DNA of 64,000 bases from Vandiemenella viatica (lineage: Eukaryota; Arthropoda; Insecta; Orthoptera; Morabidae), in assembly GCA_031002005.1 (NCBI GenBank), contig JARYHS010008074.1:11850924-11914923 (forward strand), read 5' to 3'. The notes below the pieces were generated by a model, which did no database searches, had not been told where the DNA came from, and saw only the letters and a list, made by a program, of their open reading frames with translations. Position numbers and translations under genes: made by a program. Of this stretch, positions 42,267 to 52,586 are shown piece by piece (position 1 is the first letter of the stretch; the number at the start of each line of letters is the position of its first letter).

Positions 42267-44132
42267 CGCTGGCAGCGGCAGCCACCGAGGCGGCTATTCT
42301 CTCGCAGGTGTTACGTCGTGTTCGTGCCCTATATAGACAACGTGCAGTATGGTGAAGAAGCGGCGCCCTGTCTCACCGCAGCAGACACCGTCACGCCAAG
42401 CTGAGTCGACATCAGGCGAAGTTGCTACGGCGCAACATGGGGTCACAGCACATGAGCACAGGGAGGCTCAGTCTACTCCCTGCGCAGCCACTGCCGACGT
42501 GCGGTCTCCCAAGTGCGTCACTCCTACGACAGCTAACGCGGGCAGCTATGTTGGAACCTGCTCACGTCGATCCCAGGGGTCAGACACCGCAAATTCATCC
42601 TGGACAACATGGTCGTCACCAAGAATTGAAGATGGATTTGACGACCCCGACTTCGAGGAGGCGGAGACCCTGATCTATATCCGTTGTACATCTGGCAAGT
42701 ATAGCGAAATCTTCATGGCAAAAGGACAGTACACATCCCGAAGCTGGTGGAAGAAATACCTAGACGCCCAGGTTCAACCATGCATAATCCAACTCCGAGT
42801 CAAGTCCGGGAGTAAAGAGTATGCATGGGAAATACCAAGTAACATGTTCCTGTGCATCCTCAGCGACGAGAAGTTCGGTCACTTCGCCACGCCCATCACT
42901 GACAAGAAGAATGACTGGTCACGGTTTGTCAGCCTTCCTGTCATCCTCAGCAAGGATTTCAGAGAGGATGACTATTTTGAAGACCTACATCGGGTGCTAT
43001 ATTGCAAACCACACCAACTATCATCTTCGTCTAGCCAGGAAGATGAGTCGCAAACCTCAAGAAAAGACGGAACTACCGCCGGCCTTAAAGGACCGGAATC
43101 TCCAAGAACACCGTCCTTGCCCATGCACCTCGACGCCACGCCTAGTGCAGACCACCAAGTAGTGGCATCGCAAGCGCCGACAGGGTTGACACCGGACAAC
43201 CTGCTCGTAACATGTGCGAGCCCATCAGAGTTAGCGGCGGTTAAGGATTTTCTCGAGAGCCACAGCATTCAATTCCAGCTCGTCCAGTATGGAGGCGCAG
43301 GGCTTCCGAAAAGTGATAGCATCCCAAACACTGCTTCGCCAGAGGAAGCAACGAACCGAGGAACGGTGGTCACCCCAGATGAAAACCTCCCACCACCCAC
43401 AGAACCCAAGCAGTCAACGCCATCGGAAATCAATGATGTTGAGGCAGCCAATATCCAAGTCAAGAAGCAAAACGGCCGGAGCACCAAGAAGAATCCCCGC
43501 AGGAAGAAATCATCATTGTCAACTGTTGACCAATGCTTCAGGTGCCAGGGATTCTGGCATCGATCGAAGGATTGCCGGAACCAAGTTCGCTGCGTTCGCT
43601 GCGGGGAAAATCACAGCGTGTTGGTGTGCACGAGACCACGCGAAGCGACACCAACTTGCGCCAACTGCGCCATGGACCACGCGGCTAGCTACGGGGGCTG
43701 CCCACTGAGGAGGAAGCTGCAAGCGGCTATCAACAGGAGCCGCCCCCAAACCAGCACAGAGAAGATCACGACGCCACCCAGATCGCAGAAGGATAAGACC
43801 ACCCACGGCCATGTGACCAAGCATAACCACCTAACCAGACACGATGAGCATCTACACAACAACCGTTGTCAATGCCAGCAACAAGAAAATCAACTAGGGA
43901 TGGTCGTACAACTGCTCACGCAGTTGTTAACTACGCTCATCCCCACCAGGCGATAAGAACAATCAAGGGTTTCCCTCTAAGGTCATTATATAATGGCCAA
44001 AGCCGGGTTTTTCCCTAAAGTGTATATCATGTTTCCCAAAACCAACCATATGTTACAGTAGATAAAGCTACAGACAGTAGCGGGGCTACATAAAGCCGTT
44101 GAGGCAGCGAAAAAAAAAAAAAAAAAAAAAAA
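42267..44132 (+). mobile_element. ORF1-only (half-LINE) element, copy 2
   Basis: 1.87 kb flanked by CAATTTATCGT at 42256-42266 and 44133-44143, with a poly(A) of about 23 ending at 44132. It matches copy 1 from about 42281 onward. The first 14 bases (CGCTGGCAGCGGCA) are unique and may be filler from 5' truncation, since copy 1 has about 80 more leader bases. It has the same ORF1, 3' UTR and tail and no ORF2. It lies head to head with copy 1, 959 bp apart. Confidence 0.88.
42349..43956 (+). CDS. LINE ORF1 gag-like protein with three zinc knuckles, copy 2
   Basis: Intact 535-codon frame with the same start, knuckles and length as copy 1. Differences I see: NAADVRSPQ/ATADVRSPK, TTSNAG/TTANAG, KKFLDA/KKYLDA, GTEVTP/GTVVTP and HAATYGG/HAASYGG. 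The mix of silent and conservative changes suggests two recent insertions from closely related sources. The knuckles are CFRCQGFWHRSKDC, CVRCGENHSVLVC and CANCAMDHAASYGGC. The stop codon is followed by the 3' UTR GAACAATCAAGGG and not by a second frame. Whether it is expressed is unknown; it lies on the same strand as the host transcript. Confidence 0.9.
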   Translation: MVKKRRPVSPQQTPSRQAESTSGEVATAQHGVTAHEHREAQSTPCAATADVRSPKCVTPTTANAGSYVGTCSRRSQGSDTANSSWTTWSSPRIEDGFDDPDFEEAETLIYIRCTSGKYSEIFMAKGQYTSRSWWKKYLDAQVQPCIIQLRVKSGSKEYAWEIPSNMFLCILSDEKFGHFATPITDKKNDWSRFVSLPVILSKDFREDDYFEDLHRVLYCKPHQLSSSSSQEDESQTSRKDGTTAGLKGPESPRTPSLPMHLDATPSADHQVVASQAPTGLTPDNLLVTCASPSELAAVKDFLESHSIQFQLVQYGGAGLPKSDSIPNTASPEEATNRGTVVTPDENLPPPTEPKQSTPSEINDVEAANIQVKKQNGRSTKKNPRRKKSSLSTVDQCFRCQGFWHRSKDCRNQVRCVRCGENHSVLVCTRPREATPTCANCAMDHAASYGGCPLRRKLQAAINRSRPQTSTEKITTPPRSQKDKTTHGHVTKHNHLTRHDEHLHNNRCQCQQQENQLGMVVQLLTQLLTTLIPTRR

Positions 44133-44512
44133 CAATTTATCGTGAAGGCTTTGTTTTCGGATATCTTCTTTGAAGGAGCGGTGATTTTAAGCCCATCCGC
44201 TATATGTCATGTGAAAAAGGACATCAAATCTAGCCGTAACTCCACCTTGGCATCGATTCAAGCCACACGAGATTTGACCCCTGCTACGACTGGTTCCACA
44301 GCCGACCAATCAGAGGTTAGCAGCGGGAATCTGGTCTAGCTCAGCAGCTTCGCATGTTCCTGACCTCACTTCACCAGAAGATGGCGCCGACGATCAGTGC
44401 GCCGAAATATTGTGTGCTTATTATAACACTTCTATAACTCGGCTAGTCACCCGAGAGCATTATTTGAATTCTCAACGCCGAGAAAGACTTCGTAATTATA
44501 TAAGTTTTTACC

Positions 44513-45080
44513 TTATTTACTACCATTTTGTGGCTTACTCTGTCAAACGCCTTTGAAAGATCTAGTGCTACACTATCAATTTGGCCTCCCTTGTCCATTT
44601 CATCTGAAATATCTTCCATATATCCCACCAACTGAGATTCGCATGAATATCCTTGCCTGAACCCATGTTGCTTACTTGAAAACCACTTACGTTCCTCACA
44701 TACATTTCTGATGTGGTTGCATATCAATCTTTCCATTAATTTACCTACCACTGAAGTCAAACTGATTGGCCTGTAATTTCTACTCTATTTCTCACCCCTC
44801 CTTTATGTACCGGTACTACTATCGCACTTTTCCAGTCTTGTGGTAAGCAGCAAGTATCCAGACTCAATTTAAATAATATTTCAAGATAAGGTACAATGTC
44901 ACATCCGGCTATCTTTAAGATATCTGTAGTAATATTATCTGCACCAGCCCCCTTATGTTTTTTCAGCTTGCTTATTTCCTTCATGATTTCTTCAGGATGA
45001 ATTTCAAATTTTTTAGTATCTTCATTTCTAATCGTATTGTTAAGCTCGTTCTCCGAATTAGACCTTCGCGCTTCTGATTC
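44513..45080 (-). pseudogene. CR1-like LINE (family B) of the nest, 5' segment
   Basis: Two frames, 44757-44984 (ISKLKKHKGAGADNITTDIL, LDTCCLPQDWKSAIVVPVH) and 44443-44760 (TSVVGKLMERLICNHI, KQHGFRQGYSCESQLVGY, VALDLSKAFDRVSHKMVVN), cover the N-terminal half of the reverse transcriptase including motif A. A frameshift separates them. The copy continues after the Penelope-like insertion at 41565. The endonuclease domain is absent here. Confidence 0.88.
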
Positions 45081-45967
45081 ATTGTCAGTAGGTAGGAACG
45101 GGGGAAGCTCTATAATCCCAACTTCCGGTCACGTGACACAAAATGGGCGGCTTCCATTTCCCTTTTCTGCCTCCCCTCCATGACGTCACTTCCGGTTGGC
45201 GGGGAAATTCAAATCAAGTGCAGTGTTGCCACATTGATGGCATGACGACCGCATATTTCAAATTAAACATATATAACTGTTATTTAGTCTTTATTCAAGC
45301 TGTTATTTCACTTATCTCCAACAATGTTACTCTGAAATCAGCGATATTATTTCCGATTGTGTCCTATATGATGCAGATATTCCACCTGCACAAATGTTGC
45401 TATGTAGCATATACACACATCCTTCCACCAGGTGTCTCCACCGAACAGCCGATGCCACGAGAAACTTCATCTGCGCATGCGCCGGCCAGAGATATTCCAC
45501 TTCGCCACGAGATCTTCTATCCTTGTCTTGCGGGGGAAAACCCTAGCCTAAGGCGTATTTGCACAGGTGTCGGTCGACATGTACGCACTTGCTCGGCCGC
45601 TGAGACCCTGTTGCGACATGCGCGATAACTTGCATAACTGTCGCTAGGGTGCGACACACGGCAGAGCGTTATAGGCACTTGTCGCTAGATGGCGGGGGTG
45701 TCCCAATATGCGTGAAATATTTCGACGTTTGCGTGAGCGGCTATTGTTTGCTCGGGAGTCCGACAGGTTACGAAATGGCTCCATTACAGAGCGATACAGC
45801 TAGGCCATCCACCAATATGAAAGCATAGCTGGGTGCCTGGCTGGCGGACAAAGAAATTAGGGCGTCCAATACATATTGCAGAGTCTCAGGCTTGCAAAAA
45901 ATTTCATGTGTATTTGTTATTTGTTCAGGTGTCCTGCTATCGGGTTGCGCCATCGAAACCGTTCCTA
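45081..45967. other. unassigned region, partly GC-rich
   Basis: Contains CTTCCGGTCACGTGAC and GACGTCACTTCCGG near 45124-45195, a possible transposon end, and a GC-rich stretch (45450-45660). A 161-codon frame at 45143-45628 shows no domain and no codon bias and is not called. Confidence 0.35.
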
Positions 45968-46197
45968 CCGAGCGTGGTGGTGTAACGGATAGCGTTCTGG
46001 CCTCGCATTCGGGAGGACGGCGGTTCGAATCCCCGTCCGGGCATCCAGATTTGCGTTTTCCATGGTTTCCCCAAATCACTCTAGGCGAATGCCGGGATGC
46101 TTCCTTCAAAAGGCCATTGGCCGAATTCCTTCCCATTCCTTGCCCCCCATCCTTTCCCGTCTCTAAAGGCCACGTTGTTAAAAAGGGACGTTAAAAC
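45968..46197 (+). mobile_element. tRNA-derived SINE (type 2 tail)
   Basis: Starts CCGAGCGTGGTGGTGTAACG, B box GGTTCGAATCCCC (about 46021-46033), body CCATGGTTTCCCC and GGCGAATGCCGGGATGCTTC, end GGCCACGTTGTTAAAAAGGGACG then TTAAAA. A head-complete copy very like that at 37090. Confidence 0.9.
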
Positions 46198-46668
46198 TGT
46201 TACCAAACAACCCCACTCGAAACCGTTCCAGCAGGATACATAGAAATTCACTGCGGTTCAAGAAGAAATTATTACGAGATGAGAATAATTATTATATGTC
46301 AGTTTTCGTAGAACAAATATAAGAATCTTTTATGGTAGCCTAATCCCTCGCCAGAATAACGTGTTTTAAAAACGAAAATCGAAAATTTAGTTTTCATTCT
46401 GGGTGAACAGAAAAACTGCTTGAGTCTTTGTATTTAATTAAAAATAAGACATAGACCATGAGAAAGCGTAACTTTTATGTTTAAAACGTGATAATGAACT
46501 ATGGAATGTCCTGACTTAGCTCAAATTCATATCTATACAATGCAGTTCTGATATTCGAGGATGTTTATAACTCTGAGCGAATATAAAGAGGAAATAAGCA
46601 TCAGTAAGGTGGGATTCCAATATAATTAATCGTTAACAGCGTTAATGATAGAGAGAATTCAACTAACG
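46198..46668. other. unassigned stretch
   Basis: No feature recognised. Confidence 0.4.
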
Positions 46669-46732
46669 ACCTCGGCAGTGTTGGGGCTAGAGTGCCGAAG
46701 GTCGCCGGTTCGAGTCCGGCGCGGTGTTTTTA
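46669..46732 (+). other. tRNA-like segment (possible tRNA pseudogene or SINE head)
   Basis: GCAGTGTTGGGGC is followed by a perfect T-arm: CGCCGG, loop TTCGAGT, CCGGCG. The outer acceptor strands do not pair well, and no CCA or full cloverleaf is evident. So it is not called as a functional tRNA. Confidence 0.4.
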
Positions 46733-46902
46733 TTGAAAAAGCCGTTCCAACTCGTCAATTTCAAAATCAAAATTTTAGTTTCCATACCTAGAGAGGATAC
46801 CTGCCTTGAATAAAAAAAAGCATAAATGTTTCCTTTTAACGGGAAAAAAAGCGTCATAAACTCCAGATATAAATTCTATGTGTACCTGTTTTCATGAAAT
46901 TA

Positions 46903-47070
46903 TTTAGCGTTCTTGCCTCGCATTCGGGAGGACGGAGGTTCCAGGCATCCATGGTTTCCCAAAATCACTCCAAGTGAATGCCGGGGATGCTACCTTCAAA
47001 AGGCCATGACCGAATTCCTTCCCATTCCTTTCCCGTCTCTAAAGACCACGTTGTTAGAGAGACGTTAAAA
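46903..47070 (+). mobile_element. tRNA-derived SINE (type 2), head-truncated and internally shortened
   Basis: Begins TTAGCGTTCTTGCCTCGCAT, lacks part of the B box (GGAGGTTCCAGGC) and ends ACGTTGTTAGAGAGACGTT. The direct repeat TACCTGTTTT lies before it (46886-46895) and again after it (47075-47084). Confidence 0.8.
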
Positions 47071-47079
47071 AAAGTACCT

Positions 47080-47277
47080 GTTTTAGCGTTCTGGCCTTGT
47101 ATTCGAGAGGACGGCGTTTCCGAGCATCCAGATTTGGGTTTTCCATGGTTTCTCCTAAATCACTCCAGGTGAATGCCGGGATGCTTCCTTCAAAGGACAT
47201 GGCCGAATTCCTTCCCATTCCTTGCTCCCCATCCTTTCCCCGTCTCAAAAGGCCACGTTGTTAGAGAGACGTTAAAA
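47080..47277 (+). mobile_element. tRNA-derived SINE (type 2), tandem neighbour
   Basis: Begins TTTAGCGTTCTGGCCTTGTA, truncated at the same point as the copy just before it, with a damaged B box (GGCGTTTCCGAGC) and the end TTGTTAGAGAGACGTTAAAA. The same truncation point and the repeated TACCTGTTTT suggest duplication as a unit. Confidence 0.8.
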
Positions 47278-47693
47278 AGTTTTTAAAAATGAAATTATTG
47301 TGATAAAGTATAGCATTACCACACATACGTTATTCCTTTCAAAATTCGTAGCCTCAAAAACCCATCAATGCGTGAAATCCTTTCATTTAAACCGAGAGAC
47401 ATTCACCGACGAAGGTAGGGAAAACCATAAAAAAATTCCGTTCATCGAAGCAGGCAGACATTAAAAATTAATACACCGACGAAAAGACGGGAAACAAACT
47501 CAATTAGTCACATCATGTTGGATTCATTATGAACAATATAATATAACTGACGAGTGTCACCTATATTCCGTGTATTTTAAAGGAAGTATAAGTTATGTGT
47601 AATGAAACACAGACACTTTTTGAACTCAAAGAGGCATTGAAGGGGTTACTGATGTATGTAAGTGTGACCTCGATGAATTAATAGCTCCTAAAC
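47278..47693. other. unassigned AT-rich stretch
   Basis: No feature recognised; ACACCGACGAA motifs recur at about 47412 and 47471. Confidence 0.35.
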
Positions 47694-48490
47694 TAAAGCA
47701 AAGTTGTCGATTTGAAAACCAGTTACTTTTCCCTACAGACATTTCTGAAGTGAATACATGATGTCAATCAGGCTGTAATTTTTTTTCAAGCCTATTTCTC
47801 AACCCTGTCTTTGGACAAGAGGCCACTTGAAAATATTTGTGACAAAGCCTTTCCCACATCAAAGCTAGAAAAAAAATCAAAGTTTCCAGTTTGACAATGG
47901 CAAAGCTCAAGGAATGGAAATATCAGTACTACTCCTTATTTCCCTAATCTTATCTCTGTTGCCATTGGTATAAAATATTTAATCACACTCGTAATTGTTG
48001 CCATCAAGGTCAATCCAGACCAATCTATGTATCAATTCTGTTATGCTTTCGTAAGCAATCACAAATTCAGTGTCCTTAGCTGCACTTTGTCTAAAATTCC
48101 AATAAATCCCTTGTGATACATCAGTGATTGACACCTTTAAACTGTATTTTACAGCTCAGCATGTATGTTCCATGAACGAAATACCGTCTGTTAATCTTAC
48201 TAATTTCACCCCTGTCGAATCGAAGTACGCCAGTCCTATGTGATAAAAATCGAATCACGCTAAGCACAGAACATCCCTGAGACCATCGCCTGTAGCCAAG
48301 GTGGAGATTTAGAAAATTTACCCACTCCCTTATGTGCCGGTTCCTACTTATAGTCTTTTACGCACTATTCCTAATTCTTTCACCAAGACCAACCCCTAGC
48401 CTCATCGCCAACGTACCCACAACACTTCCCCAAACCTCCTCCTGTTTTCCAATGATTCCCTGATCAGTTACTGTCAGGGTAACCTTTTGT
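47694..48490 (-). pseudogene. very degenerate LINE patchwork (families A and B)
   Basis: 47694-47850 resembles the part of family B around the palm start. 47930-48140 resembles the 3' part of family A (15700-15960), with CTTATCTCTGTTGCCATTG and CCCTTGTGATACAT equivalents. 48310-48490 resembles the 3' part of family B (TTTACCCACTCCCTTATGTG). All frames are destroyed. The order suggests deletions or several old insertions. Confidence 0.55.
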
Positions 48491-48977
48491 TAAAATTTCG
48501 CAAAGTCTTCTCCTAATCAGTAGCAGGGATTCCAGGTACCAAAATGTTCACTTAAGGTGGTTTCTACTGCAGTTTCCCAGGAAAATTCCCCCTTCTTCCA
48601 GGAAATTTCTGCAAAAGTATTTTTCAACCAATCAGGACACAGGAGTGTTCTCCATTCGGTTTAAATGTTCCCATCTGACGCCAACCTTCGGATTCAGGAC
48701 CAAGTGTGACATTTGATTGTAATTGCATGCTTTGTTCAAGTAACCATGATAAAGTTACCATAATGCTCTTAGCTAATTGATAGTTTCGTGGTCATAAAAC
48801 AGGCATCATAACCCACATTTTCATAGAAGACCCCCACACATCGACAAGTATCCAAAACGTCACAATAGTTGCAGACACTAGTTCTATTGCGCCGAAGATA
48901 GCACCCACGATTGAACTGTCGTAAATTGTTAGGTCGAAGTGGGTGTTTAGATATTTTACCCAGTCAGGCCTCATCAC
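48491..48977. other. unassigned stretch
   Basis: No feature recognised. Confidence 0.35.
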
Positions 48978-49285
48978 CTAAAGTATAGTGCCAGATTGTG
49001 GTCATGGTCAACTTAGGCTCCATACACCACTCAGAATTATTCCACCAATATCCATTCTAACAGCATTATACGCCACCTACAGCCCCTCAACACTCTTCCA
49101 ATGACATCCCAGCCCCAGCTCCTTTATTATGTCACTTACTGAATATTTTCCACAGGTAAATCTAGCTGCCATCCTTTGCACCTTGCATTTGATGCACAAA
49201 AAATGTGGACTCCATACTACACCACACAAGCAATGGTCTGACTGTGGGTTTGTACCCAAGTCCTTCGCTTCTCTGTTAAATGATT
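48978..49285 (-). pseudogene. CR1-like LINE (family B) scrap
   Basis: Minus-strand remnants of KVQRMAARFTCGKY, a VSDIIKELGLGCHW-like motif and WSPHF correspond to 38750-39060 of the better copy. Indels throughout. Confidence 0.75.
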
Positions 49286-49289
49286 TTTA

Positions 49290-51960
49290 TGTAGTGAGAA
49301 TCAAAATTCACATGCCAACACAAACGGCAGTAAACTGTAAAGAGCACATCGAAATGGGAGATTGTCTAAGCCCTGAAACAATGGTTAGAAGCACACGTTG
49401 ATGGTGAGCATAATTCTATAACCATATATTTTAGACTCAAATCCACAGAGGAATGACACACGCACACACTTGTACATGCATACAGCTAGGTCGACAGAAC
49501 TAACAGCAAGCATCACGGAAACGATGAAGTGGGGGCAGAATTGTCGTTACAACTGATTAACTGGATAGAACTATCGTTACAAAAATCATCAGACAGACGA
49601 GTTACTTACGCTTACATGCACAAAGAGAGACGCAGATACACATGTCCAAGACTACACAACTGCCGGCACCAATCATGGAAACAAAAAAGTGGTGTAGTAC
49701 TCTCTTGCCTCATGACTGGCTGAAAAACAGAAGTCTCCTTACATATCATCAGCCTGGCGAGATAGATGGTGTGCAAAAGATGACATGTTTTCACCATAAA
49801 TAGTGTTCATCGCGCCCCAGTTGATTATATTTACCATCAACACGTCTCTCCCACACCGCAACCCTTTCTACCATTCAGTAAAAAAGTGACGCAGGTACCA
49901 TGAGTTGCAATAGACACTTGACTATCAGATCTCACCCACAAATCCATATATCTCAATACACTAGCACAAACAAACATAAGTGGAGGGGCAGCAAAATCAT
50001 TCGTCCAGACAGACATTTTTATAGAAGGTATCACCATATTTACGCATACAGACACAGAGAGAGACGCACAAACACTCACATTATCCATGCCTTCAGCGAG
50101 CTAGACACAACATCCAGCCCCAATCATGGCGACGAAAAAGTGGGGTAGAACCCCCCATGGCTCATAACTGACCAAAAAATCATCAGTAACATATGTTCCA
50201 GGCACCATACTCTTCACATCAACATCATCTCATTTATTTCACACTACAGACCTCACTACCATCCAGTATCATGTGTGCTAGGTACAAAACTGTTCACATC
50301 AGCACCAACACGTCTATCCCACACCTAAGCTTTTTCTGCCATTCAGTAACATGTGCTCCCCCATGTACCACGAGTAGCAGTAGACACTTGGTCATCAGAC
50401 AGATATCCATAACTCCCATATTCATACTAGGTCTCACCCACAAATCCATACGTCACCTCACACAAGCATAAGTGCAGGAACAGCACATCATACATCCAGA
50501 AAAACGAGATAAAGGAAGATATCACCACTATTTACGCAAAAAAAACACACCTAGATAGAGATGCATACACACGTACATTTCCATGCCTATAGCGATCTCG
50601 ACTCAAGCAACTAGCCCAATCATGGCAACGAAAAAGTGGAACAGAACACCCATGACTGGCCAAAAATCATAGAAAGACACACATGTCAATGCATTCACAC
50701 AGTTCCATTCATCACCACACATAACTGGAGGAAAGAGACCGAACATGCTAGATCCAAACTGAAGAGTTACAGGATGTGTGAAGTTTGAAATCACAGCCAC
50801 ATCTCTCCCACACAGCAACCCTTTCTGTCATTTAGTAACATGTGACCCAGGTACCATGAGTTACAATAGACACTTGTCTATCAGACGGATATCATAACCT
50901 CCATATTCACACTAGGTCTCACCCACAAACCCATTACGTCTCCACACAAGCACAAACATATGGGAGGAACAGCAATTCATACGTCCAGATAAATGAGTTT
51001 AAGGAAGGTATCACCATACTTACGCATACAGACACAGAGAAAGACGCACACAGACACATATATCCATGCCTACAGCGAGCTCAACATAACAACCAGCAAG
51101 AAAAAGTGGGACAGAACCCCCATGGCTCAAGACTGACAAAAAAAAATCATCATTAACATGTGTTCCAAGTAACAAACTCCTCACATCAAAATCATATCAT
51201 TTAACTTACACTACAGACCTCTCTGCCATTGATCAGCACCACCTCTATCCCACGCCACAAGCCTTTTCTGCTGTTCAGTAATATTTGTCCGACGTACCAC
51301 GAGTATCAGTAGGCACATGGTCATCAGACAAATATCATAACTCCCATACTCATACTAGGTCTCACACACAAACATAACTGACCAAAAAACCATCAGACAG
51401 ACGTTAGAGTGTGTGCAATGGATGACATGTTTTTGCCATGCACCTCAGTACTTATCACATTATCAATTAATTACATCAACACATAGGTAGCCAGTCATTG
51501 TGAAATCTCAAAGTCGACTAGAATCCTATCGGGATAGACACACAACCACATAGAAAGACACACACTCACATGTCCATGCATACACACAGTTACCATACAT
51601 CACCACACACATACACGTAACTGGAGGAAAAGGACTGAACACCCTAGGTCCAGACTGAATAGCTACAGGATGTGCGAAATATTTCATTTCTTTGCCACAA
51701 ACCTCGGTGCTCATCATACCCAAATGATTACATCTACATAGGTGGCCACTGATGGAAAAATCTCAAGTAGACTCCTACCATCATAATTACACACAGGAAC
51801 ACGTACACACACACATATGTCCATGCATATACCACAATTTCATAAGTTACCACATACATACAAGTAACTGCAGGAAAGGGACCCGACACACAACGTCCAC
51901 ACTAAGGTGTTACATGATAGGCAGATGATAGCATATCTTTACACTACACCTCAGTGCTCA
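49290..51960. repeat. degenerate long-period tandem repeat (about 450-500 bp)
   Basis: A block around CAATCATGGCGACGAAAAAG, GTGG and AGAAC recurs near 49670, 50116, 50614 and 51095, each time followed by CATGACTGGC or a similar sequence. Other blocks recur with the same order: CTCACCCACAAATCCAT, ACGCATACAGACACAGAGA, CATCAGACAGATATC, and CTTTCTGCCATTCAGTAA. The strand is rich in CACA and ACAC. At least four units, strongly diverged, with no reading frame of note. Confidence 0.7.
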
Positions 51961-52090
51961 CAACACTTACTTGATTTTTAATGTGCCATCAGTATAGCTG
52001 GTGGCTGGAACTAAGCTCTTGGCAATGTTTGGCCAAAAGTCATTTGTTAATAGCAGCTCATCAAAGACAAATTTTGGGCCAACCTGCCCA

Positions 52091-52286
52091 GGCGGGCGCG
52101 GCGGAAGGACACAGGTTAGATTCCCCGTCCGGGCATCCAGATTTGGGTTTCCCATGATTTCCCCAAATTATTCCAGGTGAATGCCAGGATGTTTCCTTTA
52201 AAAATCCATGGCCGAATTACTTCCAGTTCCTTCTCCCCAATCTCATACCACCTCTTAAGGACCTCGACGAGGCGTAAAACCATAAG
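52091..52286 (+). mobile_element. tRNA-derived SINE (type 1), head-damaged
   Basis: B-box relic AGGTTAGATTCCCC, body GGGCATCCAGATTTGGGTTT, CCATGATTTCCCC and ATTCCAGGTGAATGCC, end CTCGACGAGGCGTAAAACC, then an A-rich tail that runs into the minisatellite at 52315. Confidence 0.85.
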
Positions 52287-52314
52287 TAAAAATAAAAAAA
52301 AAGAAACAAGCCAT

Positions 52315-52556
52315 CTTATTAGATATTAAGTTTAGATTAGATATTGAGTTTAGATTAGATATTGAGTTTAGATTAGATTAGATATTGAGTTTAGATTAGA
52401 TTAGATATTGAGTTTAGATTAGATATTGAGTTTAGATTAGATATTGAGTTTAGATTAGATATTGAGTTTAGATTAGATATTGAGTTTAGATTAGATATTG
52501 AGTTTAGATTAGATATTGAGTTTAGATTAGATATTGAGTTTAGATTAGATATTAGG
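52315..52556 (+). repeat. 18-bp minisatellite
   Basis: Tandem TTTAGATTAGATATTGAG, about a dozen copies. Some units have an extra GATTA (52372-52410), giving 23-bp units. It starts 29 bp after the end of a SINE. Confidence 0.95.
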
Positions 52557-52586
52557 TTTGTTTAGTTTTAAATATTCCCTAGTACC

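Larger units (their letters stand above)
41566..44502 (+). mobile_element. Penelope-like element, 5'-truncated, inserted in the LINE
   Basis: Flanked by the 10-bp duplication AGTTTTTACC (41556-41565 and 44503-44512), exactly where the host LINE reading NKVKT / VKTIGVDEKV is interrupted. It contains the end of the reverse transcriptase, the GIY-YIG domain, a long 3' region and, near the end, a hammerhead-like AGAAGATGGCGCC...GCGCCGAAA arrangement (about 44379-44411). It is a different family from the 24-kb element. Without the nested ORF1-only element (42267-44132) it is about 1.06 kb. Confidence 0.85.

Noticed and set aside
45143..45628. 161-codon open frame
   Set aside because: No domain, no codon bias, mixed AT- and GC-rich sequence and no splice or promoter context.
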